From Casuarius casuarius (lineage: Eukaryota; Chordata; Aves; Casuariiformes; Casuariidae): 64,000 nucleotides of DNA. The notes beneath the pieces are model-generated. The model was not told where the DNA came from. It made no database searches and was given only the letters and a program-made list of their open reading frames with translations. Below are positions 47,401 through 58,905 of this stretch, in pieces. Both the position numbers and the translations under genes were made by a program. The stretch is taken from NCBI GenBank assembly GCA_003342895.1, contig PTFA01000192.1, positions 250,581 through 314,580 on the forward strand, in the 5' to 3' direction. Within the stretch, counting starts at the first letter, position 1; every line of letters starts with the position of its first letter.

Positions 47401-50400
47401 ACGCTGAGGGATGCCAGGTGGGAATGCATGCTCTCTCCTTCTCCATGAAGGAGATCCTCTCTTATACGGAGGCTCAAGCAGTGCAAACCTTGTGCCACAA
47501 TGGCAGTCCAGCAAGGCTAGTTGGTGACGTGTGTCCACAGTGTTCGAAGACGTGAGGTACTGTGCGCCTGCAAAGGAAGGAGGAGGTTTTGCTGGGCTGG
47601 ACCAGGGCTGGAGGCATCCCAGGAGTGGAGTTAAACACCAGGAATGTTTACTTGACCCATTGGCCGAGGCAGCTTCTCTAGAGCTGAGTGGGAGGGAGTG
47701 GTAAGCAGAGCAGATCTCAGCATAGTGCAGTTCACCGTGCTCTGAGTAACAACCTGTATGCTGGATCCAGCCCCAGTACAACTCTGTCTTCTGTTACTTT
47801 GTGTAGCAGCTGGAGGCGGCTATGAAAGCAGCACAAAACACAGTATTTCTTTCTGTGCATGTGCACAGTTGGGCACTTAATGTCTTGGTGTCCCTGTGGC
47901 AAGCAACTGTATCCCAACATTTTTGGTCAGCTCCCAGCATCAAAAAGTTTGGACCACGTTGGCTAATGTTGCCAGCACAGTTGGACAAACGTTTTTTTTT
48001 GTCTATGTTTAGAAATGGTCTTATGGGGGACATGTAACAGGCTTCTCCGCAAAGAGCACATCTCCGCTCCTACCCCTCTACGCAACACTAAGAGCATGGG
48101 TGTGAGCAAGTCTTTGAGACAGAGAGTGGTATCTCTAGCTGGTATGACAGGGGAACACAAAGAGGGACTGTGGGGTTTCATAAAAAGCTCTTGGGGAGTT
48201 TACGGTCTGCCACCTGTGCAAGCAGGTGCCCAGTAGTCTTGAAAAGCAAGCAGGAGCTGCCTGATGATGTCAGAGCCTCTGTCATATCTCCTTTTCAGAC
48301 AAAGGATGCCATCTTCACTCTGTCGGCGATGACCTCGGGCATCCGGCGGAACTGGATTGAGGCACTGAGGAAGAATGTGCGCCCAGTCAGTGCTCCGGAT
48401 GTCACCAAGTAAGAACTGCCTAGCTTCATGCTTTTCTCTCCCACAGCATTCCTCTGTCTCTCTGCCCTTAAAGGCAGAGACTGAGAAGGCTCATCATGGA
48501 TCTGTAAAGGCTAGCAGCTCCCTGTCTCCCCACATCTGAAAGGGAAGCAAGGAGAGCAAAGGGCACACAGAGATCAGTGCTGGGCGCTAGGCTTGAAGCA
48601 TTCAGCATGTGGCCACATCTGGACTCTTTGAGCAGAAGTTTATTTCCATTCCTGAGTCCAGCTTGCCCACTGTCAGCACCCAAGCACACGCTTAGCTCTA
48701 GCTGGAGGTGATGCTTTCCAGAGGCACAAATCCCTGGCAGGCTCTCATGCACTCCTGTCTGTGAGCTTTTGGGAATCAGGCATGGGTAGGCCCAGAAGAT
48801 GTTTCAGCCCTGCCCACCCCGTTGATCTCCCACCCTCTGCTCTTCCTCAGCATGGCCTAGAGACACCGATCTCCAGCCACAGCCAGCAGCATGGGTTGAA
48901 AGCCTGCTGATCACACNGCCCACAGAAGCCTGCTCTTAAACCCACTTTTTGCCTCACAACGTTGATTTAGCTTGAGTTTGCCACTGGATTCTGGTGCAGC
49001 TGGAACTTGGGCCTAATTATCTCCACCCCTTCACCCCTCAGGAAAGTATGTTTCCCCACACATGCACACAGAGCTGCCAAGTGACATGATGTAACAGGCC
49101 CAGCTCTGCATTCATGTTTTTTTCTAAGGCTGGATTGAGCAAAGGCTTAGCCTTGGGTTAGGCCTGCAGTGCGTGGGCCATTCACTCCGCCTCTACTGGT
49201 GTCTTTTCCTGCACTCTGTTTCATGTGTTGCTGCTCCGGTTTCAGGCTCTCCGACTGCAATAAGGAAAATTCATTCCGAAACTACGTCCCTCAGAAGAGC
49301 TCGCTCAGGACAGAGGAGCAGCAGCGGCCAGGCTCAGGCTCCGAGGTGATCTCCAAGGGCAGTCACTGGAAGGCAGACGGGCAGCGCCATGCTTTTGACT
49401 ATGTGGAACTGTCCCCCTTGCAGCAGGGCCCTTTGAATCAAGGGTCCCCACAGAGGACAAGAGGGAGTTTGAGGGTCTCTGACCGAACTCCCAAGCATGA
49501 GGATCTGGAACGGGATCAGGCCATCCGTTCGGAGGAGAGGCGGAAGTGGTTTGAGAACCCTGATGGTGGGGTCCCACACAGTGATGGCCCAATGGGGGAC
49601 TCCTCCCACAAGGTGGGGGAGCAGGATGTCCCCACTTCCCCGCTTTCAGAGGACCAGCGGATTCGGCTGAGCGAGGAGATAGAGAAGAAGTGGCTGGAGC
49701 TAGAACGTCTGCCTTTGAAGGACTCGCGGCGGGTGCCCTTGACAGCACTGCTGAACCAGAGCAAGGGGAGCCACGGAGACACCAATGAAGCACTGAAGAA
49801 GGAGGTAGGAGCATTCTCCTCTGTGAAACCCAGTTTCCGATGGGCCCTTATTGTACTACCCTGGGGCCTTTGCCTCCCTGGCAGCAGGAAGCCCTGTGAG
49901 AGAGCAAGGCAGAGGTGCAGAGGAGACACTCATTCTGGCTCCGCTGCCTGTTCTGTATGGGCATCTCTGACTCCATTTGCTACCTCTTAGGTGCATGGGA
50001 ACACGCACAGTTGAGTAACACTTGCTGCCTGACTTGTTCTCACATGCCTTGAGAGATTCCCCAGGCCACATTTTGGCCCAAGATAAGTTAGTTGGTGGCA
50101 TTACTTGTGCAGAGTCTGTTTCTTGGGAATGCATTTGCAGCCTCTTTTCTCTGGCTGTTCTCAAGCTTACAAATGCTTCCCCTCCCCATCTCTGAAAGGA
50201 GCAGTGGGCTTGTCTGTCATTGTAGCTAAGGGTGCACTGATGTTTTCCATGTGGATGGATCCACCTCTACAAGAGTGTGTCTTAAGATGAAGTCTCCTCC
50301 CTTCCTTGCTGGTGCTTACTGTACTGCGGCTGGCTTCACTGGTTTGGTCCCTTTACAAGCTGCCATTCCCATGGGAAGTACACATCTCCTTTGACTGTGT

Positions 50401-53400
50401 ATATTGCTCCCTGTCCCTAAGCCCGAGGCCTGGCTGGCTGGCAGACACAGCGTGTTAGTCTGGCCTTGGCACCTTTCTGCCCATGGCTGAGCTGCTCTCG
50501 CCCCTCTCTGGCACAGGTCCAGTCCCTGCGGGCACAGCTGGAGTCCTGCCGGGCCCGAAACGAGAGCCTTCGTGAGGCGGCAAAATCCCAGGGAGACAGC
50601 CATGTGCCTCGGGGGTACATCTCACAGGTGAGTGGGGCAGGCACCAGGGCCTAGGATCAAGCCAGGAAATGCCAGAGCCGTGACTGCTCTCATTGCCAAG
50701 CAGGTATTGCAAATCACTGGGTTGCTATGGTGACCCTAACTGGACCCACTTGTAATCAATGTTAATTACATAAAGGCCAGTGTGTATCGCCTGGCTTTAA
50801 AGGGACCAGAGTATAAATGATGTGGAAGAGGAGGAGAGCTGGGGTAGGCTCTGTGTCCTGTTTTGTGCTTGGGACCGGTGCAGTGCCTGCTTGTGCTGGC
50901 TGGAGTGAGCCGTCTCCTCTCTTGAATAGATTTCAGTGCCAAGAGGCAAGAGACTGTGGCACATGCCAATGTTCCTGTTCCCTCCGCAGATGTGTTAAAC
51001 ATCCCACAATTCTGGACACACATCTGTTTAAGTGCTGCAAGCTACAGACTTGAAGCTTTAATCCTGTGTTGTGTGGCTCTGAGTGATGAAACCGTTCTTT
51101 GGCCCTGCCAAAAGTAAGCTGTGCTGCAACGAGGTCCTGCCAGACTGGTGCATATCCATTGCATGGATAACCATGTCCATGGGTTTTTGAACAGAGATGG
51201 CAGCTTTCTGCTGAGCCCCCTGTCTGTTCACCAGTGATTTGCAGCATGCTGCACATAGCTGTCACTAATAGGGGCCTGGTGGAGGAGCAGGCTCCCTTCA
51301 CAACAGGAATCACTCATTAGAAGCAGTCTGTCAGGCCCTGGGGAGCTCCCTTCCCTGCCAGGGCCAACCGAGCACTGAAGAGCACTGAAGGTCACTTCAA
51401 CAGCACAGCCCATTCATTTGCTGGGACAGCAAGTGGGAAACCCTGCAAATCAGAGTTTGCTCACACTTCAGCCTGTTGATTTACTTATTTTTTTCCCCCT
51501 GGACTCAGCCAGTGGGGGAGGAAAAGCAAACAGGATCAAATCCAGCAGGGTGTTCAGCACTCTTGCTGGGGAGGGGGACAACAAAGAGCCCCTCTCTGGG
51601 GGGAGGCTGTAGTTTGACCCAGGTAATGAGATTTCAAGACTTGTCGTATGTGTTGAAAGAGATTCTAGGGGAAGGAAATTCAGGCTGGTAGCCAGCCTAT
51701 TGCAGTGAGTTTGCTGTACCTAGCCCAGATAAAGAAAACCACAAGTCACGTGGCACCCAGCCCAGCCAGTTAGCTGTTGCTCTGTGATCTTGATTACTAT
51801 TAACAGCTAAAAGGCCTCCTTATGGTTAAGTAAAAGAAAAAGAAGGGAGGAGAAAGGGCATCTTATCCTCCTAATTACATTGTCTCAAAGGGCCAGTGTC
51901 TAGTATCTGAGTATCTGAGTTTCCCAAAAGGGCTCTTTCTGTCTTAATTTGCCAGTGTTCACCACCAGTCTATGGATAAACCACAGAACTGATCCCTCAC
52001 CTTTTCCTGTCCTTTGTTTGAGCTGTGAAGCAGTTGCCAGCTTCCCTCATCTCAGTATGGAGGAGCAGCAAGGACTTACATTCCCACAGCACATCTCTCT
52101 AGCATCACCCAGCATAAGCAGTACCCTTAATCTCAGCATTTGCCTTAGTGCTGGAGGAAGGAATGGGACAGCAAGGGGCTCTCAGAGAACACAGTGGCTC
52201 TCTGCTGAGGTCTTAGAGGTCTTGGCTTTTTAAAGTCATGATCTGGAACAGTTTGGCCCCTTCCCAAGGAACTGGTGGCAGCGCTACGGGCACCTGCAGA
52301 AAGCCTGCTCACATAGCTCTGAGATGGGAAGCGCTCAGTTTGCTGTAATACCAGTTAACTCCAGCACTCAGACATTGAAAGAATGATATTGTTGGTCTCC
52401 TTCAGCTCAGACCCATCAAAAAGGGATGAGTTCTGTGAGGAAGATATCTAGCAGTTAGGTTTTGGGGAGGGCTCTTTAATAACATCCGACCAAGTTGGAG
52501 GGGAATGAAAGGTGTCACTTTTCTGAAGAGGCTCAGTTTTCATTGATTCTGAGGAATGCTGCTTCATTTAAAAGGCAGATACTTACTGACGTGTGGTTCT
52601 AGCCATTAATCTCCTTGTGTCAGACAGTACAGCCTGGTAGAACAGCCTTGGCCATGGTGCCAGGAGTGTTATTCCCAGCTCCCCCCTTGGCCAAAGAGAG
52701 ACCTTCACGTCTTGGTGACTCAGTTTTAAGAAGAGCAAGAGGAATGTTTCTTCCTCTGCAAAGCATTTGGAGCTGCGAGATGCATGGCACCGTTGAACAC
52801 TTGTGTTCAGCAATAAAAGAAGCACCTCAGTTTCAGAAGGAAAACCACATCCTGGGAGGTGGTCTCATTTCTCTCAAAATGGCCCTGGCCCCGAGTGAGG
52901 TTTGCAAAGCCAAACATCAGGCTGTCCAGGTGCCAGCCCTAGCTCAGGCCCTTCCTCCTTCCTGCATGTCTGGGCCCTGCAAGTCCCTCACCCCTCTGCC
53001 TGCTGTCCTTTCCCCGGCGTGGCAGGAGGCCTGTGAACGCAGCCTGGCNGAGATGGAGTCGTCCCACCAGCAAGTGATGGAGGAGCTCCAGAGGCACCAT
53101 CAGCGGGAGCTGGAGTGGCTGCGGCAGGAGAAGGAGCGGCTCCTCGCAGAGGAGGCTGCGGCGACAGCAGCAGGTAGGACTGGAAATGAAGATGGATCCC
53201 TCCCTCCTCTCCCAAATGCTGTCCACTCGTGCCAGAACCATTTATACCACCACCCTCCTCCTCCCAAAGTGCTGGATCCCTAGAAGCTCAATACTGGGGA
53301 CCTTGGGTATGGTCCTGTAGGGTGATGAGGACCCTGCTTCCTAGGTGTCAGCATCTTAAGGATGGCAGCTCTTCAGTGACACCACAGGAAGGCCATGAGA

Positions 53401-56400
53401 CGTTGCACTGTAGTTGATGGGGGGGGTTCCTCCTTGGAGCCCTGCTGCAGACCGTACTGGTGGAACGCTGGTGCTCGGTCTTGGAGGGAGCTTGGCGCTC
53501 CTCAGGCCTGTGTTGAGAGGCCTGGTCAGGATGGGGGATGGGGAGGTAAAGACACTGTGGGAAATGGGGCCTTACCTCTCTGTGCATGGATGTGAGGGGG
53601 CCAGTGTCATCTTGTAGGTGGGCAGGGCTGGCTGAAGGTGACCGGTCCCGTAAGGCAGAGGTCAGACATCTCCCTGTGGCCTTGCGCCTCTTTCCATGGT
53701 CTGATAACATGCTAGCGTTTTACAAACTGAGCCCTTGGATTTCTCATTCATACAAGACGTGGCCTGTGCCAGGTAAAAGCACTGGGACTGCACAGGTGGG
53801 AAGGCTCTGCTGTGACACTGTGATGGGGAGCTCCCAGTAGTGCCCTTTGTGGCCGCTTCTAGGCAGCCCTTGTGCCAGAATGATCCTGGGAAGTGGAGAG
53901 GGCAGGAAATGCCCCAGGTGGAAGAGAAAGGGACCTGCAAAGATAGGTCTCTGGGTCCGTGGCAGCAAGAGCTTAGTGAGTTCCCTGGCTAATCTCCTGT
54001 TGTCTCCTTCTGCAGCCATTGAAGCACTGAAGAAAGCCCATCGGGAGGAGATGAATAAGGAGCTCGGCAGGACACGCAGCTTTCAGCAGGGTGGCACAGG
54101 CTCAGACGCCCTCCAGAAGCAGCATCAGTAAGAAATCTCTCCTCCTCCTGCCTTGCCCAATGCCTGCAGCCCTAGCTAGGCCCTTTGCTGGTCCCATCAC
54201 ACCCCATCCCAGGCCATAGCCTCTAGCTGTCCCTGCTGCTGCTGCCTTTCCAGCTCCTTTTCCAGGCCAGGCAGGTGCCCAGCAGTAATTGTCAGGGGTG
54301 CTGGAGTATAAGACAGGGAGATTCATTCGCTGCTTGGCACCAGTAAAGTGGGATATGCCCACAGAAGAATAAACAGTCACCCAGCCCTCCAGCACTAGCT
54401 GAGGTTGTGATATTCTCCCCCACCGTTTTCCCTCAGCTCGTTCTCTCTGCTTTCCTTCTGCATAGCTGCTCCATTTCTCCCGCATTCCATGAAGCTCCCA
54501 AAAGCACTGTGCTCCTGTGGGGGTGGTGATGGAGACGGATTGAAGCCCTAATCCACAGGGAACAACTTTTCATAACAGTGACTGTTGGATGCTTTGGGAA
54601 GAACATGTTCACACCANGGGGAAGTGATGCCAGTGCCCAGGGGACCACTGGGAGGGGAGGACAATGAGGGTCACAGGGCAGTGATGTCCTGGTGCCTCTT
54701 TGGCAGGTTGGATGTGGATTCCCTGAAGCGGGAGCTGCAGGTGCTTTCAGAGCAGTACTCCCAGAAGTGCCTGGAAATTGGGGAGCTCACAGAGAAGGCG
54801 GAGGAGCGGGAGCAGACACTGCAGCGCTGTCAGCAAGAAGGGAAGGAGCTCCTCCGGCAGAACCAGGCGAGAGAGGGGCTTTCCCTGCCAGCAGAGACCA
54901 CAGAGCACATTCCTCCCACAGGGGGCTGTCTCTTGCACAGCATGCCCTATCTGTTAAAATTCCCCTATTTGTTCATGTTTCTCCTCTCCAAGATTTTATC
55001 ATCAAAAAGGAAAAAAAAAAAGGGGGATGGTGGCCATAGATGGGCCTATCCTATGGCAAATGTATTCTTTGCTGCTGGGGGAGGATGCAGCTGTTGTATG
55101 TATGGGCAGACAGTTACAGAAGGGTCTCTAAGCTGGGGAAGGGGGTGGTATGAAGACCCAGGCCCCCTGGCAGGGGCCAGGGCAGCTGAGAGACTTATGT
55201 TGTGGCTACCCTGACATATTTTGCTCTTGCCCCCAGGAGCTGCAGGCCCGCCTCTCAGAGGAGATTGGGAAGTTGCGAAGCTTTATTTCGTCACGGGGCT
55301 CGGGGGACCGGTCTTCGCACAACAACGAGCGGAGCTCCTGCGAGCTGGAGGTAGGGAGGTGCTGCTAGACTGCCCCGCTGCTTCTCCACGACATGAGGCG
55401 TCTCGTCCTCACCACGGTTTCATCTCGGAGCCATTCCGTGCAAGGGAGTGGGTGGGAGGAGAGGGGCGGTGGGGTCCTGGGGGCGGGGTCAGGGAACTGA
55501 ATGAAGCACCGGGGCTGGTGCAGGAAGGAGGTACGCAAGCTTCCCCTCCGCGGCTCTCCCGGGGCACCTCACATCACTTCCTTTCCTGCTCTGGCCCTAC
55601 TGGCCCTTCCTTCCTATTCCAAGGCCACGCGCATGCCGAGGCCCGGTGCCCGTGGCCATTTCCAAGGCAATGGCTCTCTACTTCCCCGCCTTGAGTCATC
55701 TCTGGTTCCTCTCCCCCCTCTCTGGTACAGGTACTGCTGCGAGTGAAAGAGAACGAGCTCCAGTACCTGAAAAAAGAGGTTCAGTGTCTCCGGGAGGAGC
55801 TTCAGATGATGCAAAAGGTACATGTTTTCCAGAAGCCATTCCAGCCTGCTTCCCAGGGCAGGGTGCTGATTACCTCGCTCCACAAGAGGTGGGAAAGCAG
55901 CAGAAGAGCGAGGTGGGGGAAGGGAGCACTGCGACTGTGTGGCAGCAGGTTTGACCTGGCATCGACTGGACTCTCAGACCAAACACTCTTGTAATCTGTG
56001 CTCCCTGTCCCTGCTTGCTCGTGAAACAACTGGAAGCACAGAACAGCCACGGTCTCTGAACAGTACGGGGCAGTGTAGATTTGCATTGTAAAGCACTGCA
56101 ACCTCAGCCTAGGTTTTGAGGGGAAATATGTCAAAGTAGGAGGGGACCTTTGCAGCTGCTGTGTGAGCGAATATGGTATGTAGGTATAAGAGGGGACAGG
56201 CCAGGAGCCCTTCTTTGCCAGGCGGGAAACCCTGGTGAAGCCTGCTCAGCACTTTTATTCCCCAGCCACCTCCTCTGTTCCCTGTCCAGCTTCTTCCCTA
56301 GGGCTTGCCCTCTCACTGCGTTGACATGTTTCCTTGGGCACAGTTGTTAGGTGTGCTGCTCTCTGTGTTTCTCCAGTGGCTTCCTAGCTACGAGTGCCTC

Positions 56401-57259
56401 TGAGCACAGTGATTTCCACCACTGCACTCCGGCTGCCTGTTCCCAGACTGTGGTGTGCAAATTGCTGCCAGTCTGAGGCCACGATCAGTGGACCAGACAC
56501 TGGTGGCAGCTCCTTCAGAGGGTTTTCAGTGGAAAGAGCCCTGCCACAGTGGGGGATCTGAAAGAAGCCGTGAGAGCTAATGATGACTTCCAAAGTTTAT
56601 AGCTTACTGTCTTAAGCTTTTCACCATTTAAGTGGCTGGTTCCAGCCTTTTCAATCTTCGGTGGCCTGCATCTCTGATCATTCTTTTTTCTGTGTGACTG
56701 GCACAGACACACGTGAGCAGTATTAGAACCCAAGCCTTCTGCTCAGTTTGATGCCTTCAGGTACACATTGTTGTGGGACCAGTGACTGTGTCTTCCTCCC
56801 CAGTTTAGAGTGTGAGCACCCTGTGCTTTGGGAAGTGGTACCTTGACCCCTTTTTCCAAATGGTTTCTGAATGGCTCAGTTTGGCCTGTGGTGGGAGTCC
56901 CAGCTGAGCCTTTCTCCCAGCCTCCCCTGGCCTGCAAGGAGGGAGAGGCAGCTTGAGCCAGGCTTCAAATCTCAGGCTGGATTCCCCCTCACCCACTGGC
57001 CTTTCTCCCACTAGCCTCTCCTTGCCATCCCCCCCAGAGCAAATACCAGTGCATATACCAGCTTCAGGATTGCTGACTCCTCTCCCTCCACTGGCAGGAT
57101 AAGAGATTCGCCTCAGGGAAATACCACGACGTCTACGCAGAGCTGAATCACATTAAGGTGCGCTCAGAGCGGGAGATTGAACAGCTGAAGGAGCATCTGC
57201 GCCTGGCCATGGCTGCCCTCCAAGAGAAGGAGTCGCTGTGCAACAGCGTCAATGAGTAA
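32438..57259 (+). CDS. TRIOBP: TRIO and F-actin binding protein (TRIOBP, long form)
   Basis: F-actin-binding and bundling adaptor; human long isoforms build hair-cell stereocilia rootlets and the short form (Tara) binds Trio. Twenty-one coding exons: 32438-32551, 33955-34088, 34510-34627, 35022-35223, 35665-36058, 37110-37242, 37411-37476, 37680-38723, 39091-39186, 46172-46228, 46621-46689, 47268-47357, 48299-48408, 49246-49804, 50517-50627, 53026-53173, 54016-54127, 54707-54866, 55237-55350, 55731-55817 and 57098-57259. Phases are consistent throughout; the total is about 1359 residues against about 2365 in human. Anchors: N-terminal CESFEANTF with a CxxC motif; [13 protein letters not shown] and [12 protein letters not shown] in exon 5; PH domain at about 768-876; C-terminal coiled coils from about 1063. 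The exon 18 donor is GC. Exons 2-4 are supported mainly by phase and splice sites and are less certain; an additional exon between 39186 and 46172 may be missed. Confidence 0.92.
35665..36058 (+). other. TRIOBP: TRIOBP exon 5, counterpart of the human R1-repeat exon
   Basis: Its 3' half aligns with the human exon that ends in YTxLADLPxPxRL...SPGRxEVERxFGxERR. In human this same exon holds the long array of RASSPNR-type R1 repeats that bundle actin. Here the 5' half has only one or two related segments ([19 protein letters not shown]) before the conserved end. No N or gap interrupts the exon, so the shortness is real in this assembly. Confidence 0.75.
37680..38723 (+). other. TRIOBP: TRIOBP exon 8 with degenerate 20-residue repeats
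   Basis: This 1044-base exon encodes 348 residues (about 388-735) made almost wholly of about 17 imperfect repeats of 16-24 residues. A rough consensus is [20 protein letters not shown]. The most constant features are S-P-x-R/Q, an LE(R/K)DW-like core with K/R-S, and L-(R/H)-x-(V/A). It is strongly basic, Ser/Pro/Arg-rich and predicted disordered, a composition suited to binding actin by charge. The human counterpart region has only vaguely similar segments such as HLERSW. One codon contains N. Confidence 0.75.
40400..41820 (+). promoter_or_regulatory. TRIOBP: Internal CpG island, candidate short-isoform (Tara) promoter
   Basis: A dense CpG island lies in the large intron between the long-form-specific exons and the PH-domain exons, exactly where a promoter for the short TRIOBP-1/Tara transcript is expected. 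It contains three inverted CCAAT boxes (ATTGG at 40666-40670, 40699-40703 and 40753-40757), GC boxes and no TATA. A 245-base gap interrupts it. I could not find a convincing ATG-containing short first exon spliced to 46172; it may lie in the gap. Confidence 0.55.
40854..41098. other. Assembly gap
   Basis: A run of 245 N inside the CpG island, bounded on the left by an A/G-rich low-complexity tract. Long frames crossing it are artefacts. Confidence 0.99.
41830..46171. other. TRIOBP: Large TRIOBP intron, 3' part
   Basis: No coding exon recognised. Near 44755-44820 there is an upright CCAAT (in AACCAATAAG) and a TATA-like GGTATAACCC about 60 bases later, which might mark another start site, but nothing else supports it. 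Confidence 0.45.
46172..48408 (+). other. TRIOBP: TRIOBP PH-domain exons
   Basis: Four exons (46172-46228, 46621-46689, 47268-47357, 48299-48408) encode residues of about 768-876. The order is [19 protein letters not shown], then [18 protein letters not shown], then [18 protein letters not shown], then [18 protein letters not shown] with the invariant PH tryptophan in the last helix. It is nearly identical to human TRIOBP-1 as I remember it, which is what makes the gene identification certain. Human isoforms can insert extra residues between the first two of these exons; no such exon is evident here. Confidence 0.93.
50517..57259 (+). other. TRIOBP: TRIOBP C-terminal coiled-coil exons
   Basis: Seven exons encode a mostly helical, heptad-rich region (about residues 1063-1359) including [53 protein letters not shown] and [20 protein letters not shown]. 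This region mediates self-association and partner binding in Tara. The sequence ends NSVNE, matching the usual position of the human terminus. The intron after exon 54707-54866 starts with GC instead of GT. Confidence 0.93.
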
Positions 57260-58905
57260 CGGTGAGCACCGAGGGGCTGTGACATCCTGCCCAGGGGCTG
57301 GCAACTGGGACCCTCTGCCTTGCTGTGGTGGGAGGCAGTCGGGGGGGATGGAGGCAGGGCCAATTCCCCCTGTGTCACTCAGTGTTTTAGGGCTGACCGC
57401 CCTGAAAGGGGCTTTGCCCCTGGCTTTAACCTACTTCCTTCTCTGCTTCTTGCATCTGCCTGTCTCACACCCGTGGCCCTGGCCCTCCTCTTGTCCCTGA
57501 CATTCCCCCAACGTCCCTGGCTTCTTTTACCCCATGCTGCCTTCAATGCTTAGTTGCATTCCTGTGGCCGACACTGAGTGCCACTAAACTAGGCTGGGGG
57601 GTAGGAGTTGGCGACATGCTAGCCTTTACTTTGCAGTTTGGGTGACAGCCTGTGTGGGGACAGTCACTTGGTAATCAGCTCCCCGCATAGGTAATGTTCC
57701 TGCTGCATTCAGCTTTGAAGTGGCTTACATACCACAGCACAGAAATTTTGGGTCTGCACCAAAGCAGTCCCGATTAGATCCAGTCCTCCTCTCGCACTCG
57801 CTTTCGGGGTTTCCCTGACATGGGTGACTGTGTGTGGAGAAGGAAGTGGAGTGACAGGGTGCTATGAAGTGAGCAAGGGTGCCCTGTTGTCCAGAGCAAT
57901 TCTGTGTCTTGCCTGGATGCTGCAGCTGTCAGGGTTGGGGTTGGGCAAGGCTAAGATGAGTGAGTCTGTAGCAGGCTGCTGAAGGGCCATGCTTGGGGGT
58001 AGCAGAAGGGGCAGTGTTTCTGCACTCAGTGGAATCCTTCTAAACTTTTTGTTTGTTTGTTTCTCTGTTTCCTCCGTAGGTCTGCTCTTCATTTGTTTAT
58101 CTGTTTTTGTTTTTTATTTGCTCCATTCCTCACTTACAGGGAGGGAGAGGTTGAATCCCATCCGTTATCGCCTTGGCAAGAAATCTCCCCTCCCTGTGCA
58201 GCCTCCTCACTCCCCTCGCAAAGCTTTCGATGAAGCCCTTCCAAACCCCTTTCGCCTGCGTATCTGAGCACATTGTTTGGACTGGCTCCTTACATGCACC
58301 TTCTTCAGGATTTTATATGTGAAAAATTATATTTTATAGAGGCTTTCTTTTTCCTGGGAAGAGGGGGCATGGGAGGGGGAAAACTTTTTACATCACCAGC
58401 ATCTTCTAACCTGAAAAAGAGAATCTGTTTTCCCTCCTCCCCAGCTGCATTCTTCTTGGCCACACAGCCACCTTCGGCAGGTCCTATTTCCTTCCTCCCA
58501 AATGTCTCTGAGGCCCCGCTGGGACATACTGCAAGGACAATGCTCCCCCCACGCCATCCCCAGGGACCTGCAGACAAAGACAGATAAAAGCCATAGGAGG
58601 GAACTAATGGGCAGTCTGCCATGGACGTGCTTCAAAAGAGGAGACCTTGGCAAAAGGCTGCATGATGAAGCGCTCTCAGTGACTGTCCTTTGGCTCCTTC
58701 AAGAACTGAATTGGTAGGAGCCTGGAGCTGTGGGGGCTATCCCCCAGCTGCCCCCAACTCAGGACAGGGGAGATCCTGTCCTCTCCAGGAAAGAGGAGCT
58801 GTGAGGCTGCTCCTGCCCCTACTGGAGCCAGCTCTTGAAGGTGGCAGCTGCTGCTCTGCTGTGCAGTTCAACTTTTAACTTAATAAAATCTTCCCATTTC
58901 ACTGA
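57260..58905 (+). other. TRIOBP: TRIOBP 3'UTR with an intron
   Basis: A good donor (CG|GTGAGC at 57262) follows the stop codon by only two bases. A pyrimidine-rich acceptor ends at 58139 (TTACAG), so the last exon begins at 58140 and is wholly untranslated in the main reading. Because the junction is so close to the stop, the transcript should escape nonsense-mediated decay. The last exon contains an open frame of about 40 codons ending at 58267 that is out of phase with every TRIOBP splice option I tested. Confidence 0.6.
58882..58887 (+). terminator. TRIOBP: TRIOBP polyadenylation signal
   Basis: Canonical AATAAA in ACTTAATAAAATC, followed by a GTGTG-rich downstream element near 58920. It ends the inferred last exon that starts at 58140. 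Confidence 0.8.

Noticed and set aside
49169..49990. Open frame extending beyond TRIOBP exon 14 on both sides
   Set aside because: Similarity to TRIOBP starts after the acceptor at 49245 and stops at the donor at 49805; the extensions are intron read-through.
58140..58267. Alternative TRIOBP C-terminus
   Set aside because: It is out of phase with every available donor I could test, so it was kept as a question rather than annotated as coding.
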